40,882 nt of DNA from Candidatus Williamhamiltonella defendens (GCF_900699045.1 NZ_CAADHL010000007.1:1-40882), one strand, 5' to 3'. Counted from the first letter of the stretch, positions 11,003-21,505 are shown. Program-made: numbers and translations. The notes: generated by a model from the sequence alone, not told the origin.

Positions 11003-12355
11003 CTAGGAGGATAATGTTCGAATTAGATTAGAAAAATCTTCTTTCATGTTATGACTTTCTTCACACAATTGTTCTATTTTTCGGCAAGCGTGCAGTACAG
11101 TGGTGTGATCGCGTCCCCCAAACGCATTGCCAATTTCAGGAAGACTATGATTGGTGAGTTCTTTAGCTAAAGCCATCGCCATTTGACGTGGTCGGGCGAT
11201 GAAACGTGAACGCCTTTTGGAAAGTAAATCAGCGACCTTAATTTTATAATACGCGGCAACTGTTCTTTGAACATTATCAATGGTGACCAACTTTTCCTGC
11301 AGGGCTAATAAATCCCGTAAAGCGTCTCGTACAAAATCGATAGTAATCGCCTTGCCTGTGAAATTTGCGTTCGCCATCACCCTGTTCAAAGCACCTTCAA
11401 GTTCACGTACATTAGATCGTAAACGTTTAGCGATGAAAAAAGATACTTCTCCTGGTAACCGAATATTATTTTCATCCGCCTTTTTCATTAAAATCTCTAC
11501 GCGTGTTTCAAGTTCTGGGGGGGCAATTGCCACGGTTAATCCCCAACCAAAACGAGATTTAAGCCGATCTTCGACTCCATTAATCTCTTTAGGATAACGA
11601 TCAGACGTCAAAATAATTTGCTGCTTGCCTTCTAATAAGGCATTAAAAGTGTGAAAGAACTCTTCTTGAGAACGTGCTTTATTGGCAAAAAATTGAATGT
11701 CATCTATTAACAAGGCATCGACAGAACGATAATAGCGTTTAAATTCTTCGATCGCATTATTTTGTAACGCTTTAACCATGTCTTGCACAAAGCGTTCAGA
11801 GTGCATATATACTACTTTTGCTTTAGTTTTATGCGCAATAATGCCATTGCCTACAGCGTGCAATAAATGTGTTTTTCCAAGACCTGTGTCGCCATATAAA
11901 AAAAGAGGATTATAAGCACCTCCTGGGTTACCAGAGACCTGTATTGCGGCAGCTCGAGCTAACTGATTGGATTTACCCTCTACGAAAGTATCAAAGGTGT
12001 TTTTAAGATTGACATTAGATCGATAAACATACCCAGATTTAATAGGGGAAGGCTCCCAACTTGATTTTAAAGAAGTTGGTCGGTTCGTTGCAGAGTCGAT
12101 TGGGGGGGATGATTTATTCCCTACTTCAAAGCGAAGAGACGGCATTTCATGAGGAGAAAAATCATTTAATAAATGATAAATATGATGAATATATTTATCC
12201 CGAACCCAATCCAAAACAAAACGATTAGGTGCATAAAACGTTAAAGTATTGTCGATCAATTCCACCTGTATAGGGCGTATCCACATACTAAATTCTGTGG
12301 CAGGTAATTCGTCTTGTAATCTGGCAAGACATTGCTGCCAAAGCGAAAGTGACAC
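11003..12355 (-). CDS. dnaA: Chromosomal replication initiator DnaA
   Basis: DnaA is an AAA+ protein that binds DnaA boxes at oriC, melts the origin and loads DnaB. I chose the GTG at 12355 rather than the ATG at 12367. It gives [20 protein letters not shown], the E. coli N-terminus with its GTG start, and TGGAG six bases upstream acts as ribosome binding site. The product has 450 residues (E. coli 467); the shortfall is in the variable linker, domain II. The AAA+ domain shows Walker A ([13 protein letters not shown], with D where E. coli has G), Walker B (LLIDDIQFF) and the LKSRFGWG box. Domain IV has the DNA-binding signature [15 protein letters not shown]. The gene is followed by dnaN. The usual divergent rpmH-rnpA is absent upstream. 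Confidence 0.97.
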   Translation of the reverse strand: MSLSLWQQCLARLQDELPATEFSMWIRPIQVELIDNTLTFYAPNRFVLDWVRDKYIHHIYHLLNDFSPHEMPSLRFEVGNKSSPPIDSATNRPTSLKSSWEPSPIKSGYVYRSNVNLKNTFDTFVEGKSNQLARAAAIQVSGNPGGAYNPLFLYGDTGLGKTHLLHAVGNGIIAHKTKAKVVYMHSERFVQDMVKALQNNAIEEFKRYYRSVDALLIDDIQFFANKARSQEEFFHTFNALLEGKQQIILTSDRYPKEINGVEDRLKSRFGWGLTVAIAPPELETRVEILMKKADENNIRLPGEVSFFIAKRLRSNVRELEGALNRVMANANFTGKAITIDFVRDALRDLLALQEKLVTIDNVQRTVAAYYKIKVADLLSKRRSRFIARPRQMAMALAKELTNHSLPEIGNAFGGRDHTTVLHACRKIEQLCEESHNMKEDFSNLIRTLSS

Positions 12356-12663
12356 GGCAAACTCCATTCAAACAAAACTCATTAAAAGATTTTCTGTCAT
12401 TGTACCACATTGATCACAGGCTACCTTGACGATGCTCTTCTGCTACAGTGCGACAAACACTTTGAGCTTCATGCCGAGGGATATAGAATATAGCGTTTTA
12501 TACAAGACAAGATCATACCTGAAACTCAAAAATAGATCTTCTTCCATGAAGATAAAACAGATGGCTAAAATTTTTTATTAAGGTATAGATTTCTTCGTAA
12601 TAGGATTGATGAGATGTACTATAGATGTCATTTAGAAATCCTGACAATGAGTAAAGTCAATTG
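12356..12663. promoter_or_regulatory. Divergent dnaA/coaA intergenic region
   Basis: About 300 bases hold the promoters of two divergent genes. I found no match to the DnaA box TTATNCACA, so the autoregulatory box usual in enterobacterial dnaA promoters is not evident. Three GATC sites are present. No AT-rich 13-mer array or box cluster is seen, so this is not an oriC. TGGAG, just before the dnaA GTG, is a clear ribosome binding site. I could not assign -35 and -10 elements with confidence. Confidence 0.45.
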
Positions 12664-13614
12664 ATGAATCCAAAAAACGCCCATTTGGCAACGCATTACT
12701 TACAGTTTGATCGAGCTCAATGGGCTTCATTGCGTGATTCTGTTCCATTAATATTCACAGAAGAAGAAATTATCAGGTTAAGGGGGATTAATGAAAATCT
12801 TTCGTTAGAAGAAGTGGCTGCTATTTATTTACCTCTGTCCAGATTATTAAATTTTTATATTAGTTCAAATTTACGGCAGAAGGAGATTCTAGAAGAATTT
12901 TTAGGTACTCACAAGCAAAACGTGCCCTACGTTATTGGTATTGCCGGCAGTGTTGCTGTTGGTAAAAGTACAACAGCACGTTTATTACAGGCTTTACTCA
13001 GTTGTTGGCCAGAACATCGACGTGTTGAGTTGGTGACAACCGATGGTTTTTTGCATTCAAATAAAGTTTTAACCGAACGAGGGTTAATGAAAAAAAAGGG
13101 ATTCCCAGAGTCGTACGATATGAAAAATTTGGTTAAGTTTATTTCTAAGATCAAATCTGGCACACCGAAAGTAGAGGCACCTGTTTATTCTCATCTGAGA
13201 TACGACATTATTCCTCATCAAAAAAAAATAGTTCAACAGCCGGATATTTTGATCTTAGAGGGGTTAAATGTATTACAAAGTGGGATGGATTATCCGCATG
13301 ATCCTCATCATGTTTTTGTGTCTGATTTTGTAGACTTTTCTATTTATGTCGATGCTTCTTATGATTTATTAGCGCATTGGTATATTAACCGATTTCTTCA
13401 ATTTCGTCGTGGGGCTTTCTCTAATCCCAATTCTTACTTTCATCATTATGCTCAAATTTGTGAAAAGGAAGCGATAACTGTCGCTCGTCAATTATGGACA
13501 GAAATTAATGGATTAAATTTAAATGAAAATATTTTACCGACACGTGAACGAGCCAGTTTGATTATGACTAAGGGCGATAATCATGAGGTAAAAAGCGTGT
13601 GGCTTAAAAAATAA
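12664..13614 (+). CDS. coaA: Pantothenate kinase, type I
   Basis: CoaA phosphorylates pantothenate with ATP, the first and rate-limiting step of coenzyme A synthesis. Starting at the ATG at 12664 gives 316 residues, exactly the E. coli length; a TTG directly before it would add one residue. Walker A is GSVAVGKST near residues 95-103, followed by TTDGFLH, the [14 protein letters not shown] region, PVYSHLRYD, and [20 protein letters not shown], all typical of the bacterial type I enzyme that is feedback-inhibited by CoA. The frame is clean. It lies divergent from dnaA and convergent with the tat remnants; in E. coli these are three separate loci, so this is a rearrangement junction. Confidence 0.97.
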   Translation: MNPKNAHLATHYLQFDRAQWASLRDSVPLIFTEEEIIRLRGINENLSLEEVAAIYLPLSRLLNFYISSNLRQKEILEEFLGTHKQNVPYVIGIAGSVAVGKSTTARLLQALLSCWPEHRRVELVTTDGFLHSNKVLTERGLMKKKGFPESYDMKNLVKFISKIKSGTPKVEAPVYSHLRYDIIPHQKKIVQQPDILILEGLNVLQSGMDYPHDPHHVFVSDFVDFSIYVDASYDLLAHWYINRFLQFRRGAFSNPNSYFHHYAQICEKEAITVARQLWTEINGLNLNENILPTRERASLIMTKGDNHEVKSVWLKK

Positions 13615-13621
13615 ACGCTTT

Positions 13622-14158
13622 TTATGACTGCTGAGGCAAATAGAATTTCGTACTCGACACCCAGATTTCAAACAATAAATAGATCGGAATGACAAGCAAA
13701 GTTTGTGAAAATACATCCGTGTTAGAAGCATACCAATGATAAATGCGCCTACGAACACATAAGGGCGGTTTTTCAATTGATCTGGAGTCATCGTTCCCAT
13801 CTAACAGAATAAAATAATAGCAACTGACACTTTAAAAGAAACACTAAACGCCATAAATAACGTCATGATAAAATCTAGATAGTGATTGATATTTGTAGCG
13901 ATTAATACCCCCTTTATGGGGTGATTTTACAAAAAAATCAAATGCACGTGGGAATACAATAAAGTAAGCAAATGCTAGCCCACATAAAAAAGCCAGGTTC
14001 TTGAAATCACTAATGTCAGCATAAGGCGTCGTTCATTTTTATAAAATACCGGGGTATAAAACCACAGACTTCATAAAGAATGAAAGGCACTGAAATAAAT
14101 ATGGATAGAATTAGAGTCAGTTTAAGAGGCAGCATAAAAAGGAGAAGCAACACCAGTC
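13622..14158 (-). pseudogene. tatC: tatC pseudogene
   Basis: TatC is the multi-spanning receptor of the twin-arginine pathway, which exports folded proteins. Fragments align in order with E. coli TatC: TTGVASPFYAASLKLTLIL, then GLAFAYFIVFPRAFDFF, then MGTMTPDQLKNRPYVFVGAF, and after a frameshift FSQTLLVIPIYLLFEIWV, ending at a stop at 13622. At least three frame changes and internal stops separate these pieces. The first 60 or so residues of TatC are missing. The remnant is joined on its upstream side to a tatA fragment, so tatB and the gene junctions have been deleted. It lies downstream of ubiB as in E. coli. Confidence 0.92.
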
Positions 14159-14170
14159 GTGTGAATATAA

Positions 14171-14251
14171 GTTTCTCAGCTTATTAGTGCCAAATAATAA
14201 AAGTACAATAAGAGCAATAACAAGTACTTACCAGATACTGACTCCTCCCAT
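14171..14251 (-). pseudogene. tatA: tatA 5' remnant
   Basis: The ATG at 14251 opens MGGVSIW, then an in-frame TAA where E. coli TatA has Gln8, then VLVIALIVLLLFGTNKL. That is the N-terminal membrane helix and FGxxKL hinge of TatA. About 27 codons remain before the frame runs into tatC sequence. The amphipathic helix and tail of TatA and all of tatB are absent. With tatC also broken, no working Tat translocase can be made from this locus. Confidence 0.88.
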
Positions 14252-14274
14252 ATTCTATTCCTATGCTTGTAAAA

Positions 14275-15906
14275 TTAATTTAAATATTTCCAACCTTTTA
14301 ACCACAGAATCCCACCTAAAATATAAAATATCAAGAAAAGAAGCCCATCTTCCATCCACTCTAAGAATACGCCTGCAGTGACTAATATGGCCCCAATGTA
14401 AAACAAATAACGGGATTTGCGAGACTGTTTTTTTTCTTTTTGAAATCCAGATATAAATTGATTAACATTACATTGCCATCTTTTATGCTGCTGCAAACTG
14501 TCATACAACAAATCAGGAAGCTCAGGCAATTTTTTTGTCCATGATGGGATCTTTTCTTTGAATTGCGATAATGCAGACCGTATTCCTACTTGACTTTTTA
14601 ACCAATTCTCTAAAAAAGGTTTTGCCGTTGTCCATAAATTAAGCTCAGGATAAAGTTGACGACCTAGTCCTTCGACATAGAACAGAGTTTTTTGCAATAA
14701 AATCAATTGAGGCTGTATCTTCATATTAAAACGACTGGCGGTATTAAAAAGATTCACTAAAAAATGACCAAAAGAAATTTCAGCTAAAGGTTTTTTAAAA
14801 ATAGGTTCGCAAACTGTACGAATAGCGAATTCAAAATCCTCAACATCTGTGTCAACAGGAATCCACCCTGAATCAATATATAATTGCGCCACCCGACGAT
14901 AATCACGATTAAAAAAAGCCATAAAGTTTTCTGCAAGGTAATGTTTATCTTGTTTATTTAAAGATCCTACAATACCAAAATCAACCGCAATATATTGTGG
15001 GTTTTCTGGATTTTCAACATTAACAAAAATATTACCGGGATGCATATCTGCATGAAAAAAACTGTCTCGAAAGACTTGAGTGAAAAAGACTTGAACTCCT
15101 CGTTCAGCGAGCAGCTCCATATTGGTGCCCTGATTTTGTAGAGTCGTAATATCTGAAACAGGAATGCCAGAAATACGTTCCATAACCAGCAGATTTTCAC
15201 GACAATAATCGAAATAAATTTCAGGAATATAAAGCATCTCATTATGTTCAAAATTACGGCGAAATTGCATGGCATTCGCTGCTTCTCGCAAGAGATTCAA
15301 TTCATTTAATAACGTTTTTTCATATTCTTTGACGAGCTCTTTGGGGCGTAATTGATACCCAAAAGAAAGTAATTTAGGAAGCCATCCGGCTAAACAATAC
15401 ATTAAACTGATGTCGGCTAAGATTACGGCGTGAATATCGGGCCGAATCATTTTAAGCACCACTTCTTTTCCATTTTTCTTTAAGCGGGCAGTGTATACTT
15501 GAGCAATCGAAGCCGAAGCGAGTGGATTAAGATCAAAATGTTCAAACCAGGTTTCTAATGTGCCACCTAAAGTAGATTCTATTTGTTGGCGACTAATCAA
15601 ATCATCAAACGGCTCAACTTGATCTTGTAACAGGGCGAGCTCGTCAATAATATCAGAAGGAAAAATGTCCCGACGAGTGGATATCATTTGCCCAAATTTA
15701 ATCCAAACAGGCCCTAATCTTTGGAGAGCTAAACGCAAACGTTCACCGAGCGGCTTATCTTTAGCAAGCGATAGGATCCAAAAAAATAATTTACAAACCC
15801 CTCGTATTGGAAGGGTAAAACGCGTCCGTGGAATGAGTTCATTTAATTCATAATTAAGAAATACTTTAATAATGAAATATAAACGCCCAATATCTTTTAG
15901 CGTCAT
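14275..15906 (-). CDS. ubiB: UbiB, ubiquinone biosynthesis protein kinase-like ATPase
   Basis: UbiB is an atypical kinase-like (ABC1/ADCK/UbiB) membrane ATPase needed for coenzyme Q synthesis. The product has 543 residues (E. coli 546). The family's KxGQ motif is seen in [19 protein letters not shown]. The Ala-rich loop follows ([15 protein letters not shown], with Tyr for the usual His after AQV), then the lysine in VVLKMIRPD, and the [11 protein letters not shown] and AVDFGIVG loops. Two C-terminal hydrophobic helices follow the [13 protein letters not shown] segment. The start codon overlaps the ubiJ stop by 4 bases, so translation is coupled in the ubiE-ubiJ-ubiB operon. The downstream tat genes of this operon are decayed. 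Confidence 0.96.
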   Translation of the reverse strand: MTLKDIGRLYFIIKVFLNYELNELIPRTRFTLPIRGVCKLFFWILSLAKDKPLGERLRLALQRLGPVWIKFGQMISTRRDIFPSDIIDELALLQDQVEPFDDLISRQQIESTLGGTLETWFEHFDLNPLASASIAQVYTARLKKNGKEVVLKMIRPDIHAVILADISLMYCLAGWLPKLLSFGYQLRPKELVKEYEKTLLNELNLLREAANAMQFRRNFEHNEMLYIPEIYFDYCRENLLVMERISGIPVSDITTLQNQGTNMELLAERGVQVFFTQVFRDSFFHADMHPGNIFVNVENPENPQYIAVDFGIVGSLNKQDKHYLAENFMAFFNRDYRRVAQLYIDSGWIPVDTDVEDFEFAIRTVCEPIFKKPLAEISFGHFLVNLFNTASRFNMKIQPQLILLQKTLFYVEGLGRQLYPELNLWTTAKPFLENWLKSQVGIRSALSQFKEKIPSWTKKLPELPDLLYDSLQQHKRWQCNVNQFISGFQKEKKQSRKSRYLFYIGAILVTAGVFLEWMEDGLLFLIFYILGGILWLKGWKYLN

Positions 15907-16550
15907 TGATTTTTTTTCAATCGAGATATCCTGGCGTTCAGCGCCTCGAAATCGAGGCTAATGACACAGACCTCTTTTTTAAAAGACTCAACAGCAAGAG
16001 AAGGAGGGATGAGTTTCCATTCTTCTGTGATAGCCTCTGATAAATGACGTTTTTTTCGCTTTAAATGAGAAACTACAAAATCATGGCCTTTACAAAAAAA
16101 CTGTTTCATTGTTTCTGCGACTAAATCGCCGAAATAAGGAGATAAGCATTCCGCGATATCCCATTCTACAATATCGAGTAACGTGACAGAGTGTTGAATA
16201 ATATGAATATCGCCTTCTACTATGATCTTCCCTTCACGTATTAATAAAGATAATGTTTCGGGATTTTTCATCAGTTTGAGCAGAGTATCAAAGCGGGTGA
16301 TAATCGTACAACCAGCTGCATCAGACCAATTAGTAAAAACATCAATGTGATGTTCAGTAAATAAAAATGATAAAGAGAAACTTAATTCACCTAACTGCAG
16401 GTTTAATACTTTCCCTGAGAGACGTGAACGAACTACATTGATATATTTGTCATGTAATGATGAGCTATTTAAAGCTCTCTCAAGAAAAGAAGAAAAAAAT
16501 ATTGTCATCATTTTTGGTTCTGTCTTTTTTTCTTTCTCTAATAACAGCAC
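15903..16550 (-). CDS. ubiJ: UbiJ, ubiquinone biosynthesis accessory factor
   Basis: UbiJ is an SCP2-domain lipid-binding accessory protein that works with UbiK in the soluble Ubi complex. Family features are seen: [13 protein letters not shown] near the N-terminus, the EGDIHIIQ segment (E. coli VQGDIQVVQ) and the conserved C-terminal block [10 protein letters not shown], followed by a short coiled-coil-like tail. The longest reading uses a GTG at 16550 (215 residues) with GAGAGG upstream. Alignment with E. coli UbiJ (201 residues) would favour one of two ATGs at 16511/16508, which have no better ribosome binding site. It lies 13 bases after ubiE and overlaps ubiB by 4 bases. Confidence 0.9.
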   Translation of the reverse strand: MLLLEKEKKTEPKMMTIFFSSFLERALNSSSLHDKYINVVRSRLSGKVLNLQLGELSFSLSFLFTEHHIDVFTNWSDAAGCTIITRFDTLLKLMKNPETLSLLIREGKIIVEGDIHIIQHSVTLLDIVEWDIAECLSPYFGDLVAETMKQFFCKGHDFVVSHLKRKKRHLSEAITEEWKLIPPSLAVESFKKEVCVISLDFEALNARISRLKKNQ

Positions 16551-16563
16551 GAAATAAGCCCTC

Positions 16564-17325
16564 TCAAAATTTAAAACCGCGGTGTAAAGCTACAATACCA
16601 CCCGTTAAATTCGAATAAGTAACTTGCTCAAATCCTGCATTAATCATCATTAATTTAAGTGTTTCTTGATCAGGATGCATTCGGATAGATTCCGCGAGAT
16701 AACGATAACTTTGTTCATCTTGAGCAATAATTTTTCCCATTTTAGGTAAGACATGGAATGAATAAACATCATAAATTTTTCTTAACCAAGGAAATACAGG
16801 CGCTGAAAATTCAAGCACAAGAAGGCGCCCTCCTGGTTTTAATACCCTCAATATTGAAGACAATGCTTTTTCTTTTGCAGTCACATTTCGTAGACCAAAA
16901 GCAAACGTAATACAATCAAAGTAATTATCACAAAAGGGTAATGATTCTGCATTCGCTTGAACGTAATGAATATTATTAATCTTACCCTGATTTCTTATTT
17001 TTTCACGGCCTATCATTAACATGGAGGAATTTATATCTGCCAAAATGACTTCACCTTTTTCACCCACCATTCTAGAAAATTTTGCTGTCAAATCTCCGGT
17101 GCCACCTGCAAGATCTAATATTTTTTGGCTATGACGTACCGCACTAGATTCAATAGTAAATCTTTTCCAAAGACGATGAATACCAAATGACATCAGATCG
17201 TTCATAAGATCATATTTAGCCGCGACAGAATCAAATATATCTGCAACCATATCTGATTTTTTATTTTTATGTACAGTACGAAATCCAAAATGAGTCGTAT
17301 TATTTTCTTTGTGCCGATCAGTCAT
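16564..17325 (-). CDS. ubiE: UbiE, demethylmenaquinone/ubiquinone C-methyltransferase
   Basis: UbiE is an S-adenosylmethionine-dependent methyltransferase that adds the C-methyl group in ubiquinone (and menaquinone) synthesis. The 253-residue product (E. coli 251) has the class I methyltransferase motif [15 protein letters not shown], then [14 protein letters not shown], and the UbiE signatures [18 protein letters not shown] near residue 40 and [12 protein letters not shown] further on. C-terminal [14 protein letters not shown] is the usual ending. It starts the ubiE-ubiJ-ubiB series, 15 bases after the dedA-family gene. No udp or rmuC is found upstream, unlike E. coli. Confidence 0.97.
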   Translation of the reverse strand: MTDRHKENNTTHFGFRTVHKNKKSDMVADIFDSVAAKYDLMNDLMSFGIHRLWKRFTIESSAVRHSQKILDLAGGTGDLTAKFSRMVGEKGEVILADINSSMLMIGREKIRNQGKINNIHYVQANAESLPFCDNYFDCITFAFGLRNVTAKEKALSSILRVLKPGGRLLVLEFSAPVFPWLRKIYDVYSFHVLPKMGKIIAQDEQSYRYLAESIRMHPDQETLKLMMINAGFEQVTYSNLTGGIVALHRGFKF

Positions 17326-17340
17326 TTTTAAAACTCTAGA

Positions 17341-17856
17341 TTAAGCTATCCAATTAGCGAGCCATTGTATACCGAAAGCACCAGGGGCTAATACACCAAA
17401 TGACCAAATGAGTGCAGAGGTTATATTAGCTAACTGAAAGTAGTATTGAGACATACCACAAATACCGGCTACCAATGGAATAACAGCACGTAAAGGCCCA
17501 AAAAAGCGGCCAAGAAAAGCGCCAAAAATACCCCAACGCTCAAAAAATACATGGACACGTTTTAATAAATACGAGTAACGAGACAGAGGCCAAATTGTTG
17601 CTATTTTGTCGTTATAACGAGCACCAATCCAGTAAGAAAGCCAGTCTCCTAAAAAAGCGCCCATCACAGCTGAAAGATATATTGGAAAAAAAGGAATGGC
17701 ACTTTGACCTATTAATGCACCAAAACCAAGTAAAATAAGAGTCGCGGGGAGTAATAAGGAGACAAACGCGAGTGATTCACCAAAAGAGAGAAGAAAAATG
17801 ATGGGGATCATCCAAATTTGATGCTCAGAAACAAAGTCAGTAATAAATTTTATCAT
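17341..17856 (-). CDS. DedA-family membrane protein
   Basis: A 171-residue very hydrophobic protein of the DedA (SNARE-associated/VTT) family, whose members act as proton-dependent lipid carriers, including undecaprenyl phosphate recycling. Evidence: FGESLAFVSLLLPATLILLG (the family's E/S/P-rich re-entrant stretch), MGAFLGDWLSYWIG, and the FLGRFFGPLRAVIPLVAG motif with the conserved arginines. It is shorter than E. coli DedA (219) or YabI (254), nearer to the small YohD class, but the recognisable core is complete. I cannot assign a specific paralogue. It is close upstream of ubiE and probably in the same transcript, an arrangement not found in E. coli. If other DedA genes are lost, this one may be essential for envelope growth (inference). 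Confidence 0.88.
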   Translation of the reverse strand: MIKFITDFVSEHQIWMIPIIFLLSFGESLAFVSLLLPATLILLGFGALIGQSAIPFFPIYLSAVMGAFLGDWLSYWIGARYNDKIATIWPLSRYSYLLKRVHVFFERWGIFGAFLGRFFGPLRAVIPLVAGICGMSQYYFQLANITSALIWSFGVLAPGAFGIQWLANWIA

Positions 17857-17957
17857 ATGATTTAGGTTTTATATTCTTATTGAACTTGAACTGTAAAGAG
17901 GTAATAGGCTGCAGCCATTACAAATCTATGCCATACGTTTATATAGATCTTTATAGC

Positions 17958-19403
17958 CTAGATTGTTCCGCCGACTGTTATTGCCTCTAATTTTAATGTT
18001 GGCTGTCCAACTCCGACAGCAACATTTTGTCCATTTTTTCCACAGACACCGACGCCTTTGTCTAAAGTTAAATCATTCCCTACCATAGAAATTTGTTGCA
18101 TAGCTTCAATGCCAGATCCGATCAAAGTGGCTCCTTTTACAGCATGTGTTATAGATCCGTTTTCAATCAAATAAGCTTCTGAAGTAGAAAATACAAAATC
18201 ACCAGAAGTAATATTGACTTGCCCACCTAAAAAATTTATCGCGTAAAGACCATATTCGACGCTGCTAATGATCTCTTCTGGCGTTGATTTCCCTGATAAC
18301 ATATAAGTATTTGTCATACGGGGCATCGGCAAATGGGCATAAGATTGACGGCGACCATTACCCGTGGGGGCCACTCCCATCAAAAGGGCATTTAATTTAT
18401 CTTGCATATAGTTTTTTAAAACCCCATTTTCAATCAACACATTGTATCCCCCTGGGACACCTTCATCATCAATAGCAAGTGAGCCCCTTCGCGCATTTAA
18501 GGTGCCATCGTCGACCACAGTGCAGAGCTCAGATGCTACCATTTGGCCTATTTTTCCGCTAAATACAGAGGTTCCCCTACGATTAAAATCACTTTCTAAC
18601 CCGTGCCCCACTGCTTCATGAAGTAAAACTCCTGGCCACCCGTGACCCAATACGACTGGCATACTCCCTGCGGGAGCAGGGAGCGCTGAAAGATTCACTA
18701 AAGCTATTCTGACCGCTTCTTTAGCGAACACCTCTGCTCTGATTTCTCCATTTTCTATCCCTAAAAAATAATCATATCCAAAACGGCCGCCGCCTCCACT
18801 GCTCCCTTGTTCACGCTTTCCTTCAGATTCAACGAGCACGTTGACCGATAAACGCACCAATGGTCGTATATCGGCCGCAAGTGTTTCATCTGTTGCGGCC
18901 ACCAAAATGAGCTCATAAGTGCCAGTTAAACTGGCCGTCACTTGCTGAACCCCTGGATAGGCCGCTCGAGCAACTTTATCCACCTGGTGTAGGATCGCTA
19001 TTTTTTCTTCTTGGGGGAGACTTTGTAAGGGATCTAAAGCAGGATAAATAATAGGATGCGGATATTTTTTAAATGATATAGATGTTACTTGATGAGGTTG
19101 ATTTTCTATGTTTCTGGCGGAGCAGGCACTTTTCTGTAATGTGTTCAATGTAATTTGATCTGCATAAGAAAAACCTGTTTTTTCGCCACTGATAGCCCGT
19201 ACTCCGACCCCCTGATCTATATTATAGATACCTTCTTTAATAATACTATCTTCAATAATCCAAGCTTCATGATAAGTGGATTGAAAATAAAGATCTGCGT
19301 AGCTCAACTTCTTTTCTGATAGTTGGCCTAATACCTGATATAAATGTTGATCATTTAATTTATTAGCAGCAAGTAGCTGCTCGCTGACAAAGTTAAGAGG
19401 CAT
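17958..19403 (-). CDS. tldD: Metalloprotease TldD
   Basis: TldD forms a heterodimeric zinc protease with TldE (PmbA). It is known for microcin B17 maturation, CcdA degradation and general unfolded-peptide turnover. Starting at the ATG at 19403 gives [16 protein letters not shown], matching the E. coli start, and 481 residues, the E. coli length; an upstream GTG would add three residues. The zinc motif HEAVGHGLE is in mid-protein, followed by [11 protein letters not shown]. The third ligand Cys is in GVGVCGKNG near the C-terminus. [23 protein letters not shown] and [10 protein letters not shown] are also conserved. The frame is clean. In E. coli yhdP separates rng from tldD; here only about 85 bases do. 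No pmbA is in the window. Confidence 0.96.
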   Translation of the reverse strand: MPLNFVSEQLLAANKLNDQHLYQVLGQLSEKKLSYADLYFQSTYHEAWIIEDSIIKEGIYNIDQGVGVRAISGEKTGFSYADQITLNTLQKSACSARNIENQPHQVTSISFKKYPHPIIYPALDPLQSLPQEEKIAILHQVDKVARAAYPGVQQVTASLTGTYELILVAATDETLAADIRPLVRLSVNVLVESEGKREQGSSGGGGRFGYDYFLGIENGEIRAEVFAKEAVRIALVNLSALPAPAGSMPVVLGHGWPGVLLHEAVGHGLESDFNRRGTSVFSGKIGQMVASELCTVVDDGTLNARRGSLAIDDEGVPGGYNVLIENGVLKNYMQDKLNALLMGVAPTGNGRRQSYAHLPMPRMTNTYMLSGKSTPEEIISSVEYGLYAINFLGGQVNITSGDFVFSTSEAYLIENGSITHAVKGATLIGSGIEAMQQISMVGNDLTLDKGVGVCGKNGQNVAVGVGQPTLKLEAITVGGTI

Positions 19404-19488
19404 ATGTATCACTCATTATTTTTATTGTTAAAAAATTATAATACCTATTCACACAATGTGATCCTGTGTGACAGGACAGCCATATCTA

Positions 19489-20976
19489 TTAAACAGATGG
19501 GGGTGAGATTATTAAAATATCAAACTGATTTTGAGTATAAAGCGGGTCTGTTTTTATTTGAATTTTTTTACCTAACAGGCATTGTATTTTAGCTAATGTC
19601 TCCGATTTCTGTTGCAGAAGAAAATCACTAACACGATTTGACACGTACACTAATATTTGCTGTGAATCAGAAGCATGATGTAGCTGTATCATTTTTCTGA
19701 AAATTTCATGACAGATGGTCTCAGGTGATTTAAACCAACCTCTGCCTTTGCAAGTTTGACAGCGATCACAAAGTATCTTTTCAATACTTTCAGTGGTACG
19801 TTTGCGAGTGATCTCTATTAATCCTAAGGGTGAAAATTCACCGACCGTTGTTTTGACGCGATCTTGATTTAATGCTTTCTTCAACGCAGATAATACGTTT
19901 TTTTTATGCTCCTCATTTTGCATATCAATAAAATCAATAATGATAATACCCCCTAAATTTCGTAGACGTAGCTGACGTGCAATCACCAGTGTTGCTTCAA
20001 GATTGGTATCAAAGATAGTCTCTTCAAGGTTTTTATAACCGACGAAACCCGCGGTATTAATATCGATGGTTGTCATTGCTTCTGTCTGTTCAATGATCAG
20101 GCAACCCCCAGATTTCAATAGCACTTTCTGATTCAACAAAGATTGAATTTCTTTTTCAACATGATAAAAACTAAAGAGAGGCTGATTATTTTTTTTTTCA
20201 ATAGGATAATGTTCTAATTTAGGGAGCATTTCAGGAATATATTTCTCACTGAATGCTTTTAACGAATTATAGGTTTGTTGATCGTCTATCCTAACGCGAT
20301 CAAGACTAGACACTACTGTAAAATCACGTAATATCCGTTTTTTCAAAGGGAGCTCAGTATACAAACTATTTTTGATGCCGTTTTGTGTTTTTCCTGCAAT
20401 GATATTTGCCCAAAGCGATTTAAGAAAGTCGGCATCAGACGCCAATGATTTTTCATCTATTCCTTCAGCGGCAGTGCGAATAATAAAGCCATTTTTTTTA
20501 TCGCAATAAGACAAAACGATATTTTTTAAACGCTCTATTTCTTGTTCATTTTCAAGCCGCTGAGAAATTCCTACTGCTGGTGTCATGGTTAAAACCAGAT
20601 AACGCGAAGCTAAAGTAATATGAGTAGTTAGACGAGCACCTTTGGATCCTAATGGATCTTTTATTACCTGAACCATGATATTTTGCCCCAGTTGAATCAG
20701 TTCAGCGATGTCTTGTTTTTGATCCTCATTTTCTGGAGGCTTTAATGAAAGAATATCTGAAGCATGAAGAAAAGCCGCCTTTTCGAGCTGAATATCAATA
20801 AAGGCTGCTTGCATTCCTGGTAAGATCCTAGTAACACGGCCCTGATAGATATTTCCAACTAAGCCTGTCTTATTTTCATTTTCACGTTCAATGTAAATTT
20901 CTTGCAAAATATTGTCATCGATATACGCTACTCTGGTTTCAAAAGGGGTGACATTGATTAATAATTCAGAAGTCAC
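19489..20976 (-). CDS. rng: Ribonuclease G
   Basis: RNase G (CafA) is a homologue of the catalytic half of RNase E. It trims the 5' end of 16S rRNA and decays some mRNAs. The product has 495 residues (E. coli 489). An S1 domain is at the N-terminus (LVGNIYQGRVTRILPGMQAA), the 5'-sensor motif FIIRTAAEG follows, and the catalytic acids lie in MTTIDINTAGFVG and IIIIDFIDMQNEEH. The Zn-link cysteines are in CDRCQTCKGRG. It lies downstream of mreBCD as in E. coli, but yhdE (maf family), normally between mreD and rng, has been lost; the gap is only 33 bases. Confidence 0.95.
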   Translation of the reverse strand: MTSELLINVTPFETRVAYIDDNILQEIYIERENENKTGLVGNIYQGRVTRILPGMQAAFIDIQLEKAAFLHASDILSLKPPENEDQKQDIAELIQLGQNIMVQVIKDPLGSKGARLTTHITLASRYLVLTMTPAVGISQRLENEQEIERLKNIVLSYCDKKNGFIIRTAAEGIDEKSLASDADFLKSLWANIIAGKTQNGIKNSLYTELPLKKRILRDFTVVSSLDRVRIDDQQTYNSLKAFSEKYIPEMLPKLEHYPIEKKNNQPLFSFYHVEKEIQSLLNQKVLLKSGGCLIIEQTEAMTTIDINTAGFVGYKNLEETIFDTNLEATLVIARQLRLRNLGGIIIIDFIDMQNEEHKKNVLSALKKALNQDRVKTTVGEFSPLGLIEITRKRTTESIEKILCDRCQTCKGRGWFKSPETICHEIFRKMIQLHHASDSQQILVYVSNRVSDFLLQQKSETLAKIQCLLGKKIQIKTDPLYTQNQFDILIISPPSV

Positions 20977-21009
20977 TGTTATTTCTCTTAAATTGTAATA
21001 TAATTGTTA

Positions 21010-21498
21010 TTATTGGACCGAAAATTTTCGGTGAGTTTTTCGCATCAATAAAAATAGCCAAGGCCAAACAATACCATTGATGAGGGCATTTGAAAAAATT
21101 CCAGTATTAAATGAGACATGAATAATCAAAAACTCGGTCAAAAATACCGTGATGGTCATAATTGTAGATAGCAATATAACAAATAAAGTTTGTTGCCATA
21201 ATGCTATATTTCGGAATATCTGAAATTTAATGGTAACCAAATAAGCAATAATACTCATTCCCAATGAGTGAATGCCCAGAGTAGAGCCCAATAAAAGATC
21301 TGTAATTAACCCTAACATAAAACCAGTGCCCAGGTTAACTCGATGAGGTAAAGCTATCACCCAATAAATAAAAATTAAAAGAAGCCACGAGGGTTGAAAA
21401 ATATCAATTTGCGAGGGCCAAGGCATGATTTGCAGTATGATGCCAATCAAAAATGACAAATAAATAACCCAGCGCCCCCGGCTTTTATAATAGCTCAT
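21010..21498 (-). CDS. mreD: Rod shape-determining protein MreD
   Basis: MreD is an inner-membrane component of the elongasome, which guides lateral cell-wall synthesis with MreB, MreC and RodA. The 162-residue length equals E. coli MreD. Five to six hydrophobic segments are visible, for example WVIYLSFLIGIILQIMPWPS at the N-terminus and LFVILLSTIMTITVFLTEFL in the middle, and the conserved GFMLGLITDLLLGSTLGIHS block is present. A 9-bp-arm palindrome covers its ribosome binding site (listed separately). It is third in mreB-mreC-mreD. Confidence 0.93.
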   Translation of the reverse strand: MSYYKSRGRWVIYLSFLIGIILQIMPWPSQIDIFQPSWLLLIFIYWVIALPHRVNLGTGFMLGLITDLLLGSTLGIHSLGMSIIAYLVTIKFQIFRNIALWQQTLFVILLSTIMTITVFLTEFLIIHVSFNTGIFSNALINGIVWPWLFLLMRKTHRKFSVQ

Positions 21499-21505
21499 TG
21501 ATATT

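Noticed and set aside
12356-12367. ATG at 12367 as the dnaA start
   Set aside because: The stretch from 12367 to the GTG matches the E. coli sequence just upstream of dnaA, including the TGGAG ribosome binding site. The family start is the GTG at 12355.
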